24,056 nucleotides of DNA from an uncultured Pseudomonadota bacterium. GTDB taxonomy: Bacteria; Pseudomonadota; Alphaproteobacteria; Rs-D84. Below, piece after piece: positions 14,023 through 21,808 of the stretch (the stretch's first letter is position 1; each line of letters begins with the position of its first letter). A program made the position numbers and the translations under genes. The stretch covers positions 1-24,056 of the forward strand of contig CAMZFU010000011.1 of assembly GCA_947306185.1 (NCBI GenBank), in the 5' to 3' direction. The notes beneath the pieces are model-generated. The model saw only the letters and a program-made list of their open reading frames with translations. It was not told where the DNA came from and searched no databases.

Positions 14023-15105
14023 ATGAAAATACTTTCCATCGTATCTGTGACCGCGATATGCATTGTTATTGCAACAAATGCAAATGCATGTACCGGTATC
14101 ACAATGACCGCGCGCGATAATTCGGTGGTTGTGGCCCGCACTGTCGATTGGGCGGGGTCAAAAATGAATAATATGTACGTTATCGTTCCACGTGGACATA
14201 CCGAACAATCGTTATTACCGAATGGTACGGTTGGTGGCGCGCGGTTCACTGCAAAATATGGGTTTGTGGGCCTTGGGATGCAACAACCCGAATTCGTGGT
14301 TGAGGGCACAAACGAAGCGGGGCTTTCCGCCGCCCTGTTCTACTTTCCCGACTATGGCAAATATCAACCCTATTCGCCGGCAATGAAGGCAAATTCACTT
14401 GCCGATTTCCAGGTTGTATCATGGATACTGTCGCGGTTTTCAACAATTGCCGAAGTCAAAGAGGCCATCGACAACATCAAAATAATCAATATCGACCCAA
14501 CCGCATCAACGGTTCATTGGCGCATTACCGAACCAAACGGGCACCAGGTCGTATTGGAAATCGTGAACGGCATTCCGCATTTCTATGAAAACCCATTGGG
14601 CGTAATCGCAAACTCGCCGGGGCTGCCGTGGCATTTAACAAATTTGAATAATTATATCAACATACGTTCCGGCACTGAAAATCCTGTAAAATTCGGCCCA
14701 ATTACACTGCGGTCGCTTAGTCATGGGACGGGTCTGCTTGGTCTGCCAGGGGATTTTTCATCACCGTCGCGATTTGTTCGCATGGCATTTTTCAAGGATT
14801 ATGCAATACCACAAGACACTGGATATGATACCGCGATGCAATCATTTCACCTGTTGAATAACGTGGATGTTCCATTTGGCACCGCATACAAAACTGGTAC
14901 GGCAAAGTTCGACATGCCGTCATCAACCCAATGGACCATTGCAACCGACATTACAAATAAAGTCATTTACTATCACACGATGTATAACCGCACAATCCGT
15001 CGCATAGATATGAGTAAAATAGATTTTGCAAATATTCCGTTCCAATATCACCCATTGGATAAAACGCAACAAGAAATGATTTTCGACGCCACGGTAAAAC
15101 AATAG
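14023..15105 (+). CDS. Secreted choloylglycine hydrolase / penicillin V acylase family enzyme
   Basis: A 360-residue Ntn-hydrolase with a 22-residue signal peptide (MKILSIVSVTAICIVIATNANA) cut exactly before Cys23, the N-terminal nucleophile. Counting from that Cys, the catalytic set matches bile salt hydrolases and penicillin V acylases: Arg17 and Asp20 in ARTVDW, Asn175 in VIANSPGLPW, and Arg228 in SPSRFVRM. Export before the nucleophile is freed is typical of Gram-negative PVA-like members, which act in the periplasm. Preferred substrate (bile-acid conjugate, penicillin V, acyl-homoserine lactone or other amide) cannot be decided from sequence. An AAAGGA ribosome site and TATAAT box precede it, and a short hairpin terminator follows. 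Confidence 0.9.
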   Translation: MKILSIVSVTAICIVIATNANACTGITMTARDNSVVVARTVDWAGSKMNNMYVIVPRGHTEQSLLPNGTVGGARFTAKYGFVGLGMQQPEFVVEGTNEAGLSAALFYFPDYGKYQPYSPAMKANSLADFQVVSWILSRFSTIAEVKEAIDNIKIINIDPTASTVHWRITEPNGHQVVLEIVNGIPHFYENPLGVIANSPGLPWHLTNLNNYINIRSGTENPVKFGPITLRSLSHGTGLLGLPGDFSSPSRFVRMAFFKDYAIPQDTGYDTAMQSFHLLNNVDVPFGTAYKTGTAKFDMPSSTQWTIATDITNKVIYYHTMYNRTIRRIDMSKIDFANIPFQYHPLDKTQQEMIFDATVKQ

Positions 15106-15120
15106 TGTTAGTTGTTAGTG

Positions 15121-15136
15121 AAAACGCAACCGTTTT
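15121..15136 (+). terminator. Short hairpin terminator after the hydrolase gene
   Basis: AAAACG-CAAC-CGTTTT with a T-run. It resembles a shortened form of the terminator at 17173-17200, including the preceding TTAGT-rich leader, as if the centre of the stem had been deleted. Confidence 0.6.
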
Positions 15137-15222
15137 TTGTCATGGCGGGTTTGGGCCGCCATAGGGGCCAGAATCAAGTTAAGGATTCAAAAACCTATTG
15201 TGGCCTGCATCGCAATGACAAG
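15137..15222. repeat. Palindromic intergenic element
   Basis: Bounded by TTGTCAT and ATGACAA as inverted ends. Inside are ATGGCGG/CCGCCAT (15142-15148 and 15156-15162) and GAATC/GATTC arms. It is much more GC-rich than the surroundings at its left end. It looks like a REP/MITE-type or Rickettsiales-style palindromic repeat; only one copy is present here. Confidence 0.5.
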
Positions 15223-15237
15223 AGAGAAATGTTCCAT

Positions 15238-15335
15238 CCCCTTCTTTGTAAGAAGGGGGGCACACGAAGTGTGACAGGGTAGTTGTAATCTGTCCTGTTT
15301 ATCCCCCCCTTTTTTTACCAGCAAAGGGGATAAAC
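15238..15335. repeat. Multi-stem structured intergenic element
   Basis: Four consecutive inverted repeats: CCCCTTCTT/AAGAAGGGG (loop of three), CACAC/GTGTG (loop of three), GACAG/CTGTC, and GTTTATCCCC/GGGGATAAAC. The last arm ends at the stop codon of the small secreted protein, so this may be its 3' UTR or terminator, or a separate non-coding or mobile repeat. Confidence 0.55.
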
Positions 15336-15336
15336 A

Positions 15337-15756
15337 TTAATTGTCATCCCCATATACTTCTTGGTCCGTAATTGTCCATAATGTGCAATCAGGACTGTTC
15401 TGACATACCAATTTTGATGTTTGTATCGTATCTATGTTATTTACCGCACCATTCAATGCAGCCGCCGTTACCAATTTATTCGCATCGGTGCCCGCCGTAT
15501 ATGATGTTCCATTGGTATATAATTGGCGTTCACCAATCGCACCATTACCATCATTCGTATACATTACAACACGTGTTCCCAGTGTTGCACTGTTCGTGCC
15601 AGCCGCCGGTATTTTATCCTGTTTCGTGTTAAGTTGTGTCGTCACATAATTCAATGATGTTACCGTTTTACGTTGTGCCGGTGTTGGATCCGCCGCAAAT
15701 GCAGATACCGTGACAATCGCCGCAATTACTGATGTTAATAATGTTTTTGTTTGCAT
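15337..15756 (-). CDS. Small secreted protein, 139 aa, no recognised family
   Basis: The protein begins with a clear signal peptide, MQTKTLLTSVIAAIVTVSAFA, with cleavage before ADPTPAQ. The mature part is Thr/Asn/Ala-rich and low in aromatic residues (NYVTTQLNTKQDKIPAAG, GAIGERQLYTNGTSYTAG, LVTAAALNGAVNNI). It ends with a two-cysteine segment (LVCQNSPDCTLWTI) that may form a disulfide. The TKQDKIPAAG stretch resembles repeats in phage-tail and surface fibre proteins, so a small periplasmic or surface component is possible. A GGGGGAA ribosome site and a TATAAT promoter support expression. The downstream region is a dense inverted-repeat element. I cannot assign a function. Confidence 0.8.
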   Translation of the reverse strand: MQTKTLLTSVIAAIVTVSAFAADPTPAQRKTVTSLNYVTTQLNTKQDKIPAAGTNSATLGTRVVMYTNDGNGAIGERQLYTNGTSYTAGTDANKLVTAAALNGAVNNIDTIQTSKLVCQNSPDCTLWTITDQEVYGDDN

Positions 15757-15795
15757 GGAATATTCCCCCTTACTGTTATTTGTTTGCTCATAAGT

Positions 15796-15825
15796 ATTAT
15801 ATCAAAATAGGGGTGGGCAACACAA
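15796..15825 (-). promoter_or_regulatory. Promoter of the 139-aa secreted protein
   Basis: On the minus strand TTGTGT (15820-15825) and TATAAT (15796-15801) are spaced by 18 bases, about 40 bases before the ATG. Confidence 0.55.
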
Positions 15826-15866
15826 GTGTAAAAAAGTAAAAAAAATACATATATAAAATATCAATG

Positions 15867-15894
15867 TTGCCTTTTTAATTTTTGGGTTTATAAT
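15867..15894 (+). promoter_or_regulatory. Promoter of the DUF1015 gene
   Basis: TTGCCT (15867-15872) and TATAAT (15889-15894) are spaced by 16 bases. An AAGGAG ribosome site (15911-15916) then precedes the ATG at 15922. Confidence 0.6.
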
Positions 15895-15921
15895 CCATTG
15901 GCTTAAACATAAGGAGATATT

Positions 15922-17160
15922 ATGAAAATAAAACCATTTGCGGGCGTTCGTCCACCAAAAGAAATCGCGGCCGAAGTTGCGTCACGTCCATATGATGTTC
16001 TGAATTCAGTGGAAGCCAAGGCCGAGGCCGGTGAAAAATCGTTACTGCATATCATTAAACCAGAAATCGATTTTGACCCAATCGCCGATGAACACAGCCA
16101 GCCAGTTTATGAAAAAGCGGTTGAAAATTTCAAACTGTGGCAAGACCGCGGTTGGTTGGTCCAAGACGATAAAGAAATGTATTATATTTATGCGCAAACA
16201 ATGGACGGTCGCACACAGTATGGTTTGGTCGCGGCGGCAAATGTTGATGATTACATGTCCGGTAAAATTAAAAAGCACGAATTGACACGTAAAGATAAAG
16301 AAGACGACCGTATGATTCACGTTCGCATCCAAAACGCGAATATTGAACCGGTGTTCTTTGCGTATCCAGACGTTGCCGAAATGAACGAAATAGTCGAAAA
16401 CTTTGTTAAGAATAATGCGCCGGAATATGATTTTGTTGCGGCCGATGGTTTCGGTCATAAATTCTGGGCTATCCGTGATGATGCAATTAACGCACGCATT
16501 ACCGAAATATTTAAGAATATTCCGGCGATGTATGTTGCAGACGGCCACCATCGTACCGCGGCAGCGGCACGTGTTGGCGCAGAAAAACGCGAACAAAACC
16601 CAAATCACACCGGGAATGAAGAATATAACTATTTCTTGGCCGTAATATTCCCAGAAAGCCAATTGAAAGTTATTGACTATAACCGCGTTGTAAAAGATTT
16701 GAATGGTTTAACACCAGAAGAATTCTTGGCAAAGCTTTCTGAATCTTTTGATGTTGTGGAAATGGGCACCGAAATTTACAAGCCGACAAAATTGCATAAC
16801 TTTGGAATGTATTTGAATGGCAAATGGTATTCATTGACCGCAAAGCCCGGCACATACAACGACAACGACCCAATCGGTGTTTTGGATGTTACCGTTTTGT
16901 CCAATTTGGTATTTGATAAAATATTGAACCTGGGCGATTTACGCACAAGCAAACGTATCGACTTCGTCGGTGGTATTCGCGGACTTGGAGAATTACAGAA
17001 ACGCGTCGATTCTGGTGAAATGGTCGCGGCGTTTGCGTTGTACCCGGTTACAATGCGTCAAATTATCGATATCGCCGACACCGGCAATATTATGCCACCA
17101 AAGACAACATGGTTTGAACCAAAACTGCGTAGCGGTTTGGTCATCCACAAATTATCATAA
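15922..17160 (+). CDS. DUF1015 family protein
   Basis: A 412-residue member of the DUF1015 family, recognised from the N-terminal SRPYDVL motif (residues 21-27), the KHELTRKDKEDDR segment (118-130) and the diagnostic AMYVADGHHRTAAAA (202-215). Length matches the family (about 400-430 aa). The protein is cytosolic. DUF1015 proteins are widespread in bacteria and often lie near serine and one-carbon metabolism genes such as serA, but no such gene is in this window and the biochemical activity is not established to my knowledge. The conserved Asp-Gly-His-His-Arg suggests a metal or phosphate site. Promoter, AAGGAG ribosome site and a strong terminator make it a single-gene unit. Confidence 0.93.
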   Translation: MKIKPFAGVRPPKEIAAEVASRPYDVLNSVEAKAEAGEKSLLHIIKPEIDFDPIADEHSQPVYEKAVENFKLWQDRGWLVQDDKEMYYIYAQTMDGRTQYGLVAAANVDDYMSGKIKKHELTRKDKEDDRMIHVRIQNANIEPVFFAYPDVAEMNEIVENFVKNNAPEYDFVAADGFGHKFWAIRDDAINARITEIFKNIPAMYVADGHHRTAAAARVGAEKREQNPNHTGNEEYNYFLAVIFPESQLKVIDYNRVVKDLNGLTPEEFLAKLSESFDVVEMGTEIYKPTKLHNFGMYLNGKWYSLTAKPGTYNDNDPIGVLDVTVLSNLVFDKILNLGDLRTSKRIDFVGGIRGLGELQKRVDSGEMVAAFALYPVTMRQIIDIADTGNIMPPKTTWFEPKLRSGLVIHKLS

Positions 17161-17172
17161 TTAGTGATTAGT

Positions 17173-17200
17173 AAAAACGGTTGCAATCGCAACCGTTTTT
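17173..17200. terminator. Strong bidirectional terminator
   Basis: AAAAACGGTTGC-AATC-GCAACCGTTTTT: a perfect 12-bp stem with A-run and T-run. It lies between the stops of the DUF1015 gene (+) and the 133-aa gene (-), serving both. Confidence 0.88.
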
Positions 17201-17212
17201 TTACTGGAATAA

Positions 17213-17614
17213 TTATCTTCTTTTTATTCTGTTTACAAGTTGTGGAAATAGTACCGAACGCTTTCTTTTTGCGTATTCTTCGCAAAATTTCTGATATTCT
17301 TCACGGTCGTTTGGTTTTTTCATTAACCGTCTAACATCCTTGATGAACTGTTGCCCATTGGCCGGCACACAAAACACAAAACACCCGTAATGTTTACTTT
17401 TATGAGGACGCAATATAACACCATTTGATGCAAATAAATCGGCCAACACACGTAAATATGACAAATTGCTCCGTGACGGTACAATATAATAGTACCCATT
17501 TTTGTGAGTATTAATTTCAAATACCTTACAAGCCGCATCTAATACATCCCCGGTATTAGGTTCCAATTTCGGGAACCACCCCGTTTTTGATAAAACATAC
17601 TTTGCATAACCCAT
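17213..17614 (-). CDS. Hypothetical protein, 133 aa
   Basis: Not recognised. A soluble basic protein with an alpha/beta look: YYYIVPSRSNLSYLRVLADLFASNG followed by VILRPHKSKHYGCFVFCVPANGQQFIKDV. The tail is Lys/Arg-rich (YAKRKRSVLFPQLVNRIKRR). The second half could be a small nucleic-acid-binding domain, but no named motif supports this. The start has an AAGGAG site 7 bases upstream. It is convergent with DUF1015 and lies about 60 bases downstream of the large autotransporter gene on the same strand, with its own promoter-like sequence. Confidence 0.75.
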   Translation of the reverse strand: MGYAKYVLSKTGWFPKLEPNTGDVLDAACKVFEINTHKNGYYYIVPSRSNLSYLRVLADLFASNGVILRPHKSKHYGCFVFCVPANGQQFIKDVRRLMKKPNDREEYQKFCEEYAKRKRSVLFPQLVNRIKRR

Positions 17615-17645
17615 ATATTGACTCCTTTGGCGCTACAGCTGAGAA

Positions 17646-17673
17646 TATTTACACAAAAAAGTAAATAAGTCAA
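17646..17673 (-). promoter_or_regulatory. Possible promoter of the 133-aa gene
   Basis: On the minus strand TTGACT (17668-17673) and TAAATA (17646-17651) are spaced by 16 bases. Confidence 0.4.
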
Positions 17674-17675
17674 GT

Positions 17676-20600
17676 TTAAATACCAATTAAATGCGACATT
17701 TTCATCATAAATATAGATTCATTTCCAAAGTCATTCGTATTATTCGGATTTATACGATATATGAATCCAATTGCTCCATCTGTAAACGGACCAAAATTAT
17801 GACGATACGTCGCATTCAGACGAACCTCGCGATGCATCGGCGACATATTGATATGCCGTGTTCCGAAATCTGATATAGCCAAATCATAACGACCATCTTC
17901 TGTATCAACAATTTCATAATTTGCATAATCATAATTCATATGACCATCATATACGGCCAATGGCAACGACACACCAAAATTCATATTTTCGATATCTGCG
18001 CCAAACGCAAACGCATTAGAATTCAATTCAGATACATCTATAATCGTGCCACTGGCCATATTTGGTGTGGTATGGGCAAAGGTTGCGCGTGCACGCAATT
18101 TCAACATATCTGACACCTTCCAAAACGTATCAACATCAACATAATTCGTGCTGGCACCGCCAATTTCCAACAGCCCCGTCGCATATGCGCCCAACATAGT
18201 ATTGTCTTCGTGCATAGACCCAACCGATGTTTTGAAACCGATTTTTTCATTGTTCCAACCTATTTCAGACTGCGCACCCGCAACCGTTCCCAAACGCATT
18301 GGTTCATACAGTGATGAAATCGTTGGGTCGTTTTCCAACAAACCTTCATCAGTTATTGCACCGGTAAACCCACGCGCACCAAATGACCATTTGCCCAAAC
18401 TGTAATCTATGCCACCGGTGGTTGCACGTGACGCCAAAGATAAAACTGGATTCGCCATTCCATAGAAACGCGATTCACCATTCGTCAAATAACGCTGATA
18501 ATCTGCAGACAATTTCCAATTGTCATGCGCATATGACAAATGCATATCGTCCATGCCGCCCATATTATCATTGTACAAACGTTCTGAACGCGTGAAACCA
18601 AATGACATATTTCCAATATGCGTTGTATTATCGGCAACATCACGCGTATGCAAATCGCTCAACACATCACCCATATACAGCGCGCTACGCGTATCATTAC
18701 CAAACGAAACATTACTTTCCCAAATACGCGGTAAACGCATTGACCCATCGATACTTTCCAACATATCATACGCCGCAATATTAATCGCGCCACGCCCCAG
18801 GTTCAATGCCGGCGACATACGCATATTTGTATTTATTGCCGCGCGCCAATATGCGTTACCTGCACTGGAAACAATTTTACCGTTGGTATAGTGATACAAG
18901 TTTGTTCCCGGCGTTGTCGCACGTTCAAGGTTTATAACACCATAGCCAAATACCCGTTTAAATGCCTCAAGATACGCCGCATCCGTAGTCACACCGTTAG
19001 TAAATTGTGATGGCATATCATACAATAATCGCAAATGCGTCGCCAAAGATGCCTGATTCAACTGCGTACCGGATGTCAAACGATTAAGGTACGGACCATC
19101 CGCAGTTAATGCAAGTAGCGTAAATATCTGTTGCGGTGTCATGTAATAAAAAGCCGAACGCAAAGCCCCCACCGCACCTGCCGCAGATGCCACCGCCATT
19201 TCATCTGTTACACCAACAGATGCAAAACACCACGGATCAATTGAGCTACCCGCGGCCCCTGGCTGACCCGCAAAACCACATATACGTGATTTGTAAAACT
19301 GAACTTCACCATCAACAGTGGTATACCACCGTGATAAAGTATATAAATCTGGATTCGTATCAGAATTCGGCGAAATTGATGTGACGTTGCTGGTATCAGA
19401 TGCAACAGAAACAATCGACATAAATAAATGTTCTAAATTATCATAGACCAATGGCGCCGCATTTTCAAATGTTGCAACCTGGTATTCATCCGCGTATGCC
19501 GCACCAGTATTCTGTATTGATGCACCCGTTGAAAAGATTACCAATGGATTATATGACGACCCCAGGCCACTAAAAAATGATTGTGCTTGACTCCGTGGAT
19601 TTAAACTGCCGGTTTCTTCATCTCCATACATACTTGCTATGAAATTTCCAAAGACAGTTTCATCAAAATTATTTTCATTCATCGTATCTATGTTATATGC
19701 ATTCCGACTATGCAATGGTTCAATCACATCTGCATTGGCAATAATATCTATACGTGAACGTCCACCCGTTTGGGCATCACCGACCTCCCACTTCGTTGCA
19801 GCATTTTTTAATGCGGTATAGTTATAATAATCCTCATTTGTTACCTGCTTCGTAAGTAACAAATCACCCCCAGAGGCCAAATATGCGGCATCAGGCATTC
19901 CATCGCCATCAAAATCAACATAATACAAATTATTCATCAAATAACCATAATAATAACTTGGCGATGTAGTATCACCATAAGACCATACGATACTTACAAT
20001 ATCATCATTTGATGCCAATGTACTGATTGATGACACTGTTGCGGTTACACCGGTGCCTGCAAAAGTCATTGTGTCACCCAAATCAATGGTCGTATTATCC
20101 CCGAAATCATATGTCCCGGCCACCGAACCATCCGCCGCAATCATTTTTTTGCCACCACCGGTACGATAAATTGTCATTTGACCATTTGGCATAAAACCCG
20201 CAAAATCACCATACGGATTATCAAAACCACCACCAACTATCTTACCCAATAAATTATCATCCGCCGTTGCAGAACCATTGTGTATCGCGGTTCCTGTACC
20301 AGATAAATCTAATGCTGCCAACAACAACGGATCTTCGGTTACAGAAAATTCACCACCAGAATTAATTGTCAGTTTATCATTGTAATACTTACTTGAAATA
20401 GTATTTGGATCTGCCCCCCCAGGCGCGTTATTCGCATTTACCCCCGTCCAAACCATATATTTATTTCTTAAAGAAGATTCATCAGATGCATTTACACCAT
20501 TTGCCGTAACCAATGCAACATTAACCGGCCGCCCACCTTCAATAAGGTGCGCCCCATACATTGCACCATTCAAACTAATCGGCGCATGTGTTTCACTGTT

Positions 20601-21344
20601 ACGCAATGTACGCAACCCCAAATACCCACGCGCCAATGCCGAATATCCACGCATCAACAATAAATAATTATGTGTGTAGTGATTCATTATATAAAAATCA
20701 CGATAATAAGGGGTTTCTTCTTGTTCAGAATCATACTGTGTGTAATAAAGTGCCAAATTATTTGCATAATTCGCGCTTTCTTGGGCCGCGTTTACCATCG
20801 CAGGTCCATATGGCAACGCCCCGGCCGACCACGCGGTTCCATCGTCTGACGAACTACCACCACCACTGCCACCGCCGCCATGACCACCACTGCCAGATGA
20901 TGATGAGTGATTATGATTATCGTGATCAAACACATCCGTTAAAAAATAAAGCCCACCTACAACAACGGCGGCACCCGCCGCCGCCAATGTCAACCCCTGG
21001 GCGGTGGATAGCCCACCGAACAGCCCCCCCGTTCGTCCGGGAGAATTTTGTGTTTTATAATTTTTAATTTGCCGATCACACTGTGACGCGTCCGCACCAT
21101 ACATTTGTAAAATCTGGGCTGCACGTAAATCATTATTCATTAATGCCGTGCAAACCAACGATAACCCCGTACTATCAACATAGTTAATATTTGCGCCATT
21201 ATTGATTAAAACCTGAACTTGTTGAATATCTGCATTTTTCGCCGCCGCCAATAACTGTGCCGCAACCGTAAATTCATTTGGTGCCGCCAAAACCCCAAAC
21301 GGTGCGAAGAATAAAGCGAAAACCAAAAGTCTAACAAACTTCAT
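17676..21344 (-). CDS. Ankyrin-subtilase(degenerate)-autotransporter protein, 1222 aa
   Basis: Signal peptide, residues 1-20 (FALFFAPFGVLA). Residues ~25-90 contain about two ankyrin-like repeats (AAKNADIQQVQVLINNGANIN, ALMNNDLRAAQILQMYGAD). Residues ~115-135 are hydrophobic (LTLAAAGAAVVVGGLYFL), followed by a His/Ser/Gly linker. From ~270 to 810 the chain follows the autotransporter S8 subtilase (NalP/SphB1-like) plan: VALVTANGV for the Asp motif, DNLLGKIVGG..FAGFMPNG for the His motif, PLVIFSTGAS for the oxyanion Asn, then ICGF...WCFASVG, EMAVASAAGAVGAL for the Ser motif, and FGYGVINLERAT. Every catalytic position is replaced: Thr280, Asn364, Ala608, Glu715. An insertion contains DFDGDGMPD, a calcium-binding-like loop. 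Residues ~840-1222 are amphipathic beta-strands of a barrel ending MMKMSHLIGI. I infer a surface-exposed non-enzymatic subtilase fold. It has its own promoter and a GAGAGAG ribosome site. Confidence 0.8.
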   Translation of the reverse strand: MKFVRLLVFALFFAPFGVLAAPNEFTVAAQLLAAAKNADIQQVQVLINNGANINYVDSTGLSLVCTALMNNDLRAAQILQMYGADASQCDRQIKNYKTQNSPGRTGGLFGGLSTAQGLTLAAAGAAVVVGGLYFLTDVFDHDNHNHSSSSGSGGHGGGGSGGGSSSDDGTAWSAGALPYGPAMVNAAQESANYANNLALYYTQYDSEQEETPYYRDFYIMNHYTHNYLLLMRGYSALARGYLGLRTLRNSETHAPISLNGAMYGAHLIEGGRPVNVALVTANGVNASDESSLRNKYMVWTGVNANNAPGGADPNTISSKYYNDKLTINSGGEFSVTEDPLLLAALDLSGTGTAIHNGSATADDNLLGKIVGGGFDNPYGDFAGFMPNGQMTIYRTGGGKKMIAADGSVAGTYDFGDNTTIDLGDTMTFAGTGVTATVSSISTLASNDDIVSIVWSYGDTTSPSYYYGYLMNNLYYVDFDGDGMPDAAYLASGGDLLLTKQVTNEDYYNYTALKNAATKWEVGDAQTGGRSRIDIIANADVIEPLHSRNAYNIDTMNENNFDETVFGNFIASMYGDEETGSLNPRSQAQSFFSGLGSSYNPLVIFSTGASIQNTGAAYADEYQVATFENAAPLVYDNLEHLFMSIVSVASDTSNVTSISPNSDTNPDLYTLSRWYTTVDGEVQFYKSRICGFAGQPGAAGSSIDPWCFASVGVTDEMAVASAAGAVGALRSAFYYMTPQQIFTLLALTADGPYLNRLTSGTQLNQASLATHLRLLYDMPSQFTNGVTTDAAYLEAFKRVFGYGVINLERATTPGTNLYHYTNGKIVSSAGNAYWRAAINTNMRMSPALNLGRGAINIAAYDMLESIDGSMRLPRIWESNVSFGNDTRSALYMGDVLSDLHTRDVADNTTHIGNMSFGFTRSERLYNDNMGGMDDMHLSYAHDNWKLSADYQRYLTNGESRFYGMANPVLSLASRATTGGIDYSLGKWSFGARGFTGAITDEGLLENDPTISSLYEPMRLGTVAGAQSEIGWNNEKIGFKTSVGSMHEDNTMLGAYATGLLEIGGASTNYVDVDTFWKVSDMLKLRARATFAHTTPNMASGTIIDVSELNSNAFAFGADIENMNFGVSLPLAVYDGHMNYDYANYEIVDTEDGRYDLAISDFGTRHINMSPMHREVRLNATYRHNFGPFTDGAIGFIYRINPNNTNDFGNESIFMMKMSHLIGI

Positions 21345-21371
21345 ACAGATACACTCTCTCTAACATCTTGC

Positions 21372-21401
21372 ATTTTAACATAGATATCCAATGCGTGTCT
21401 A
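21372..21401 (-). promoter_or_regulatory. Promoter of the ankyrin-subtilase autotransporter
   Basis: On the minus strand TAGACA (21396-21401) and TAAAAT (21372-21377) are spaced by 18 bases, about 28 bases before the ATG. Confidence 0.5.
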
Positions 21402-21413
21402 GCAAAAAATAAA

Positions 21414-21433
21414 CGGGGCAAAACAATGCCCCG
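21414..21433 (-). terminator. Terminator of the polyQ operon
   Basis: CGGGGC...GCCCCG stem with an 8-base loop, followed on the minus strand by TTTATTTTTT. It lies just after the stop at 21455. The opposite side is also T-rich (AATATTTTTT), so it may act in both directions. Confidence 0.75.
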
Positions 21434-21454
21434 AATATTTTTTCACCATGGAAA

Positions 21455-21781
21455 TTACTTTCCTTGTGAAAACTCTTTCGCTTTATTAACAACTGGTGAC
21501 GGGATAGCTTTGTGGATACTATCTGCAGGGATTTCTATCCAACCATCTTCGTCCTTTTTATAAATTGGCGGATTTTTCGGTTTTGGACCGAATTTGATTT
21601 GTATTGCCTGCTCTACTTTATATGACTTCCAGTTGTTTGGATTACGCATTGCACTTACAAAGGTCGTATCCACAACACGCTTTTGTTGTGCTGGCTCCTG
21701 CGCACGCGCGGTCGCCACACCTGCAAACAACATTGCAAATAACGTCATACCCTTTACAGAAGCGAATATTTTATTTTTCAT
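21455..21781 (-). CDS. Small secreted protein, 108 aa, second gene of the polyQ operon
   Basis: The N-terminus MKNKIFASVKGMTLFAMLFAGVATARAQ is a typical Sec signal peptide with cleavage after ARA (before Gln28). The mature ~80 residues are basic and proline-containing (KPKNPPIYKKDEDGWIEIPADSIHKAIPSPVV). No family is recognised and there are no cysteines in the mature part. The gene begins 27 bases after the polyQ gene with a GAGGAAAG ribosome site, so the two are co-transcribed from the promoter at 22479-22506 and end at the hairpin at 21414-21433. A periplasmic or surface partner of the polyQ protein is an inference from operon structure. Confidence 0.75.
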   Translation of the reverse strand: MKNKIFASVKGMTLFAMLFAGVATARAQEPAQQKRVVDTTFVSAMRNPNNWKSYKVEQAIQIKFGPKPKNPPIYKKDEDGWIEIPADSIHKAIPSPVVNKAKEFSQGK

Positions 21782-21808
21782 CGCATCTTTCCTCTTGTAA
21801 TGCTGATA

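Noticed and set aside
13584..14309. 241-codon minus-strand open frame across the tRNA region
   Set aside because: It overlaps tRNA-Gln, its promoter and the start of the hydrolase gene, and its sequence is not protein-like.
16042..16662. 206-codon minus-strand open frame inside the DUF1015 gene
   Set aside because: Antisense shadow of a well-recognised family protein.
17676..21344. Annotating the large autotransporter as an active S8 serine protease
   Set aside because: The positions of Asp, His, Ser and the oxyanion Asn all appear substituted, so activity is not supported.
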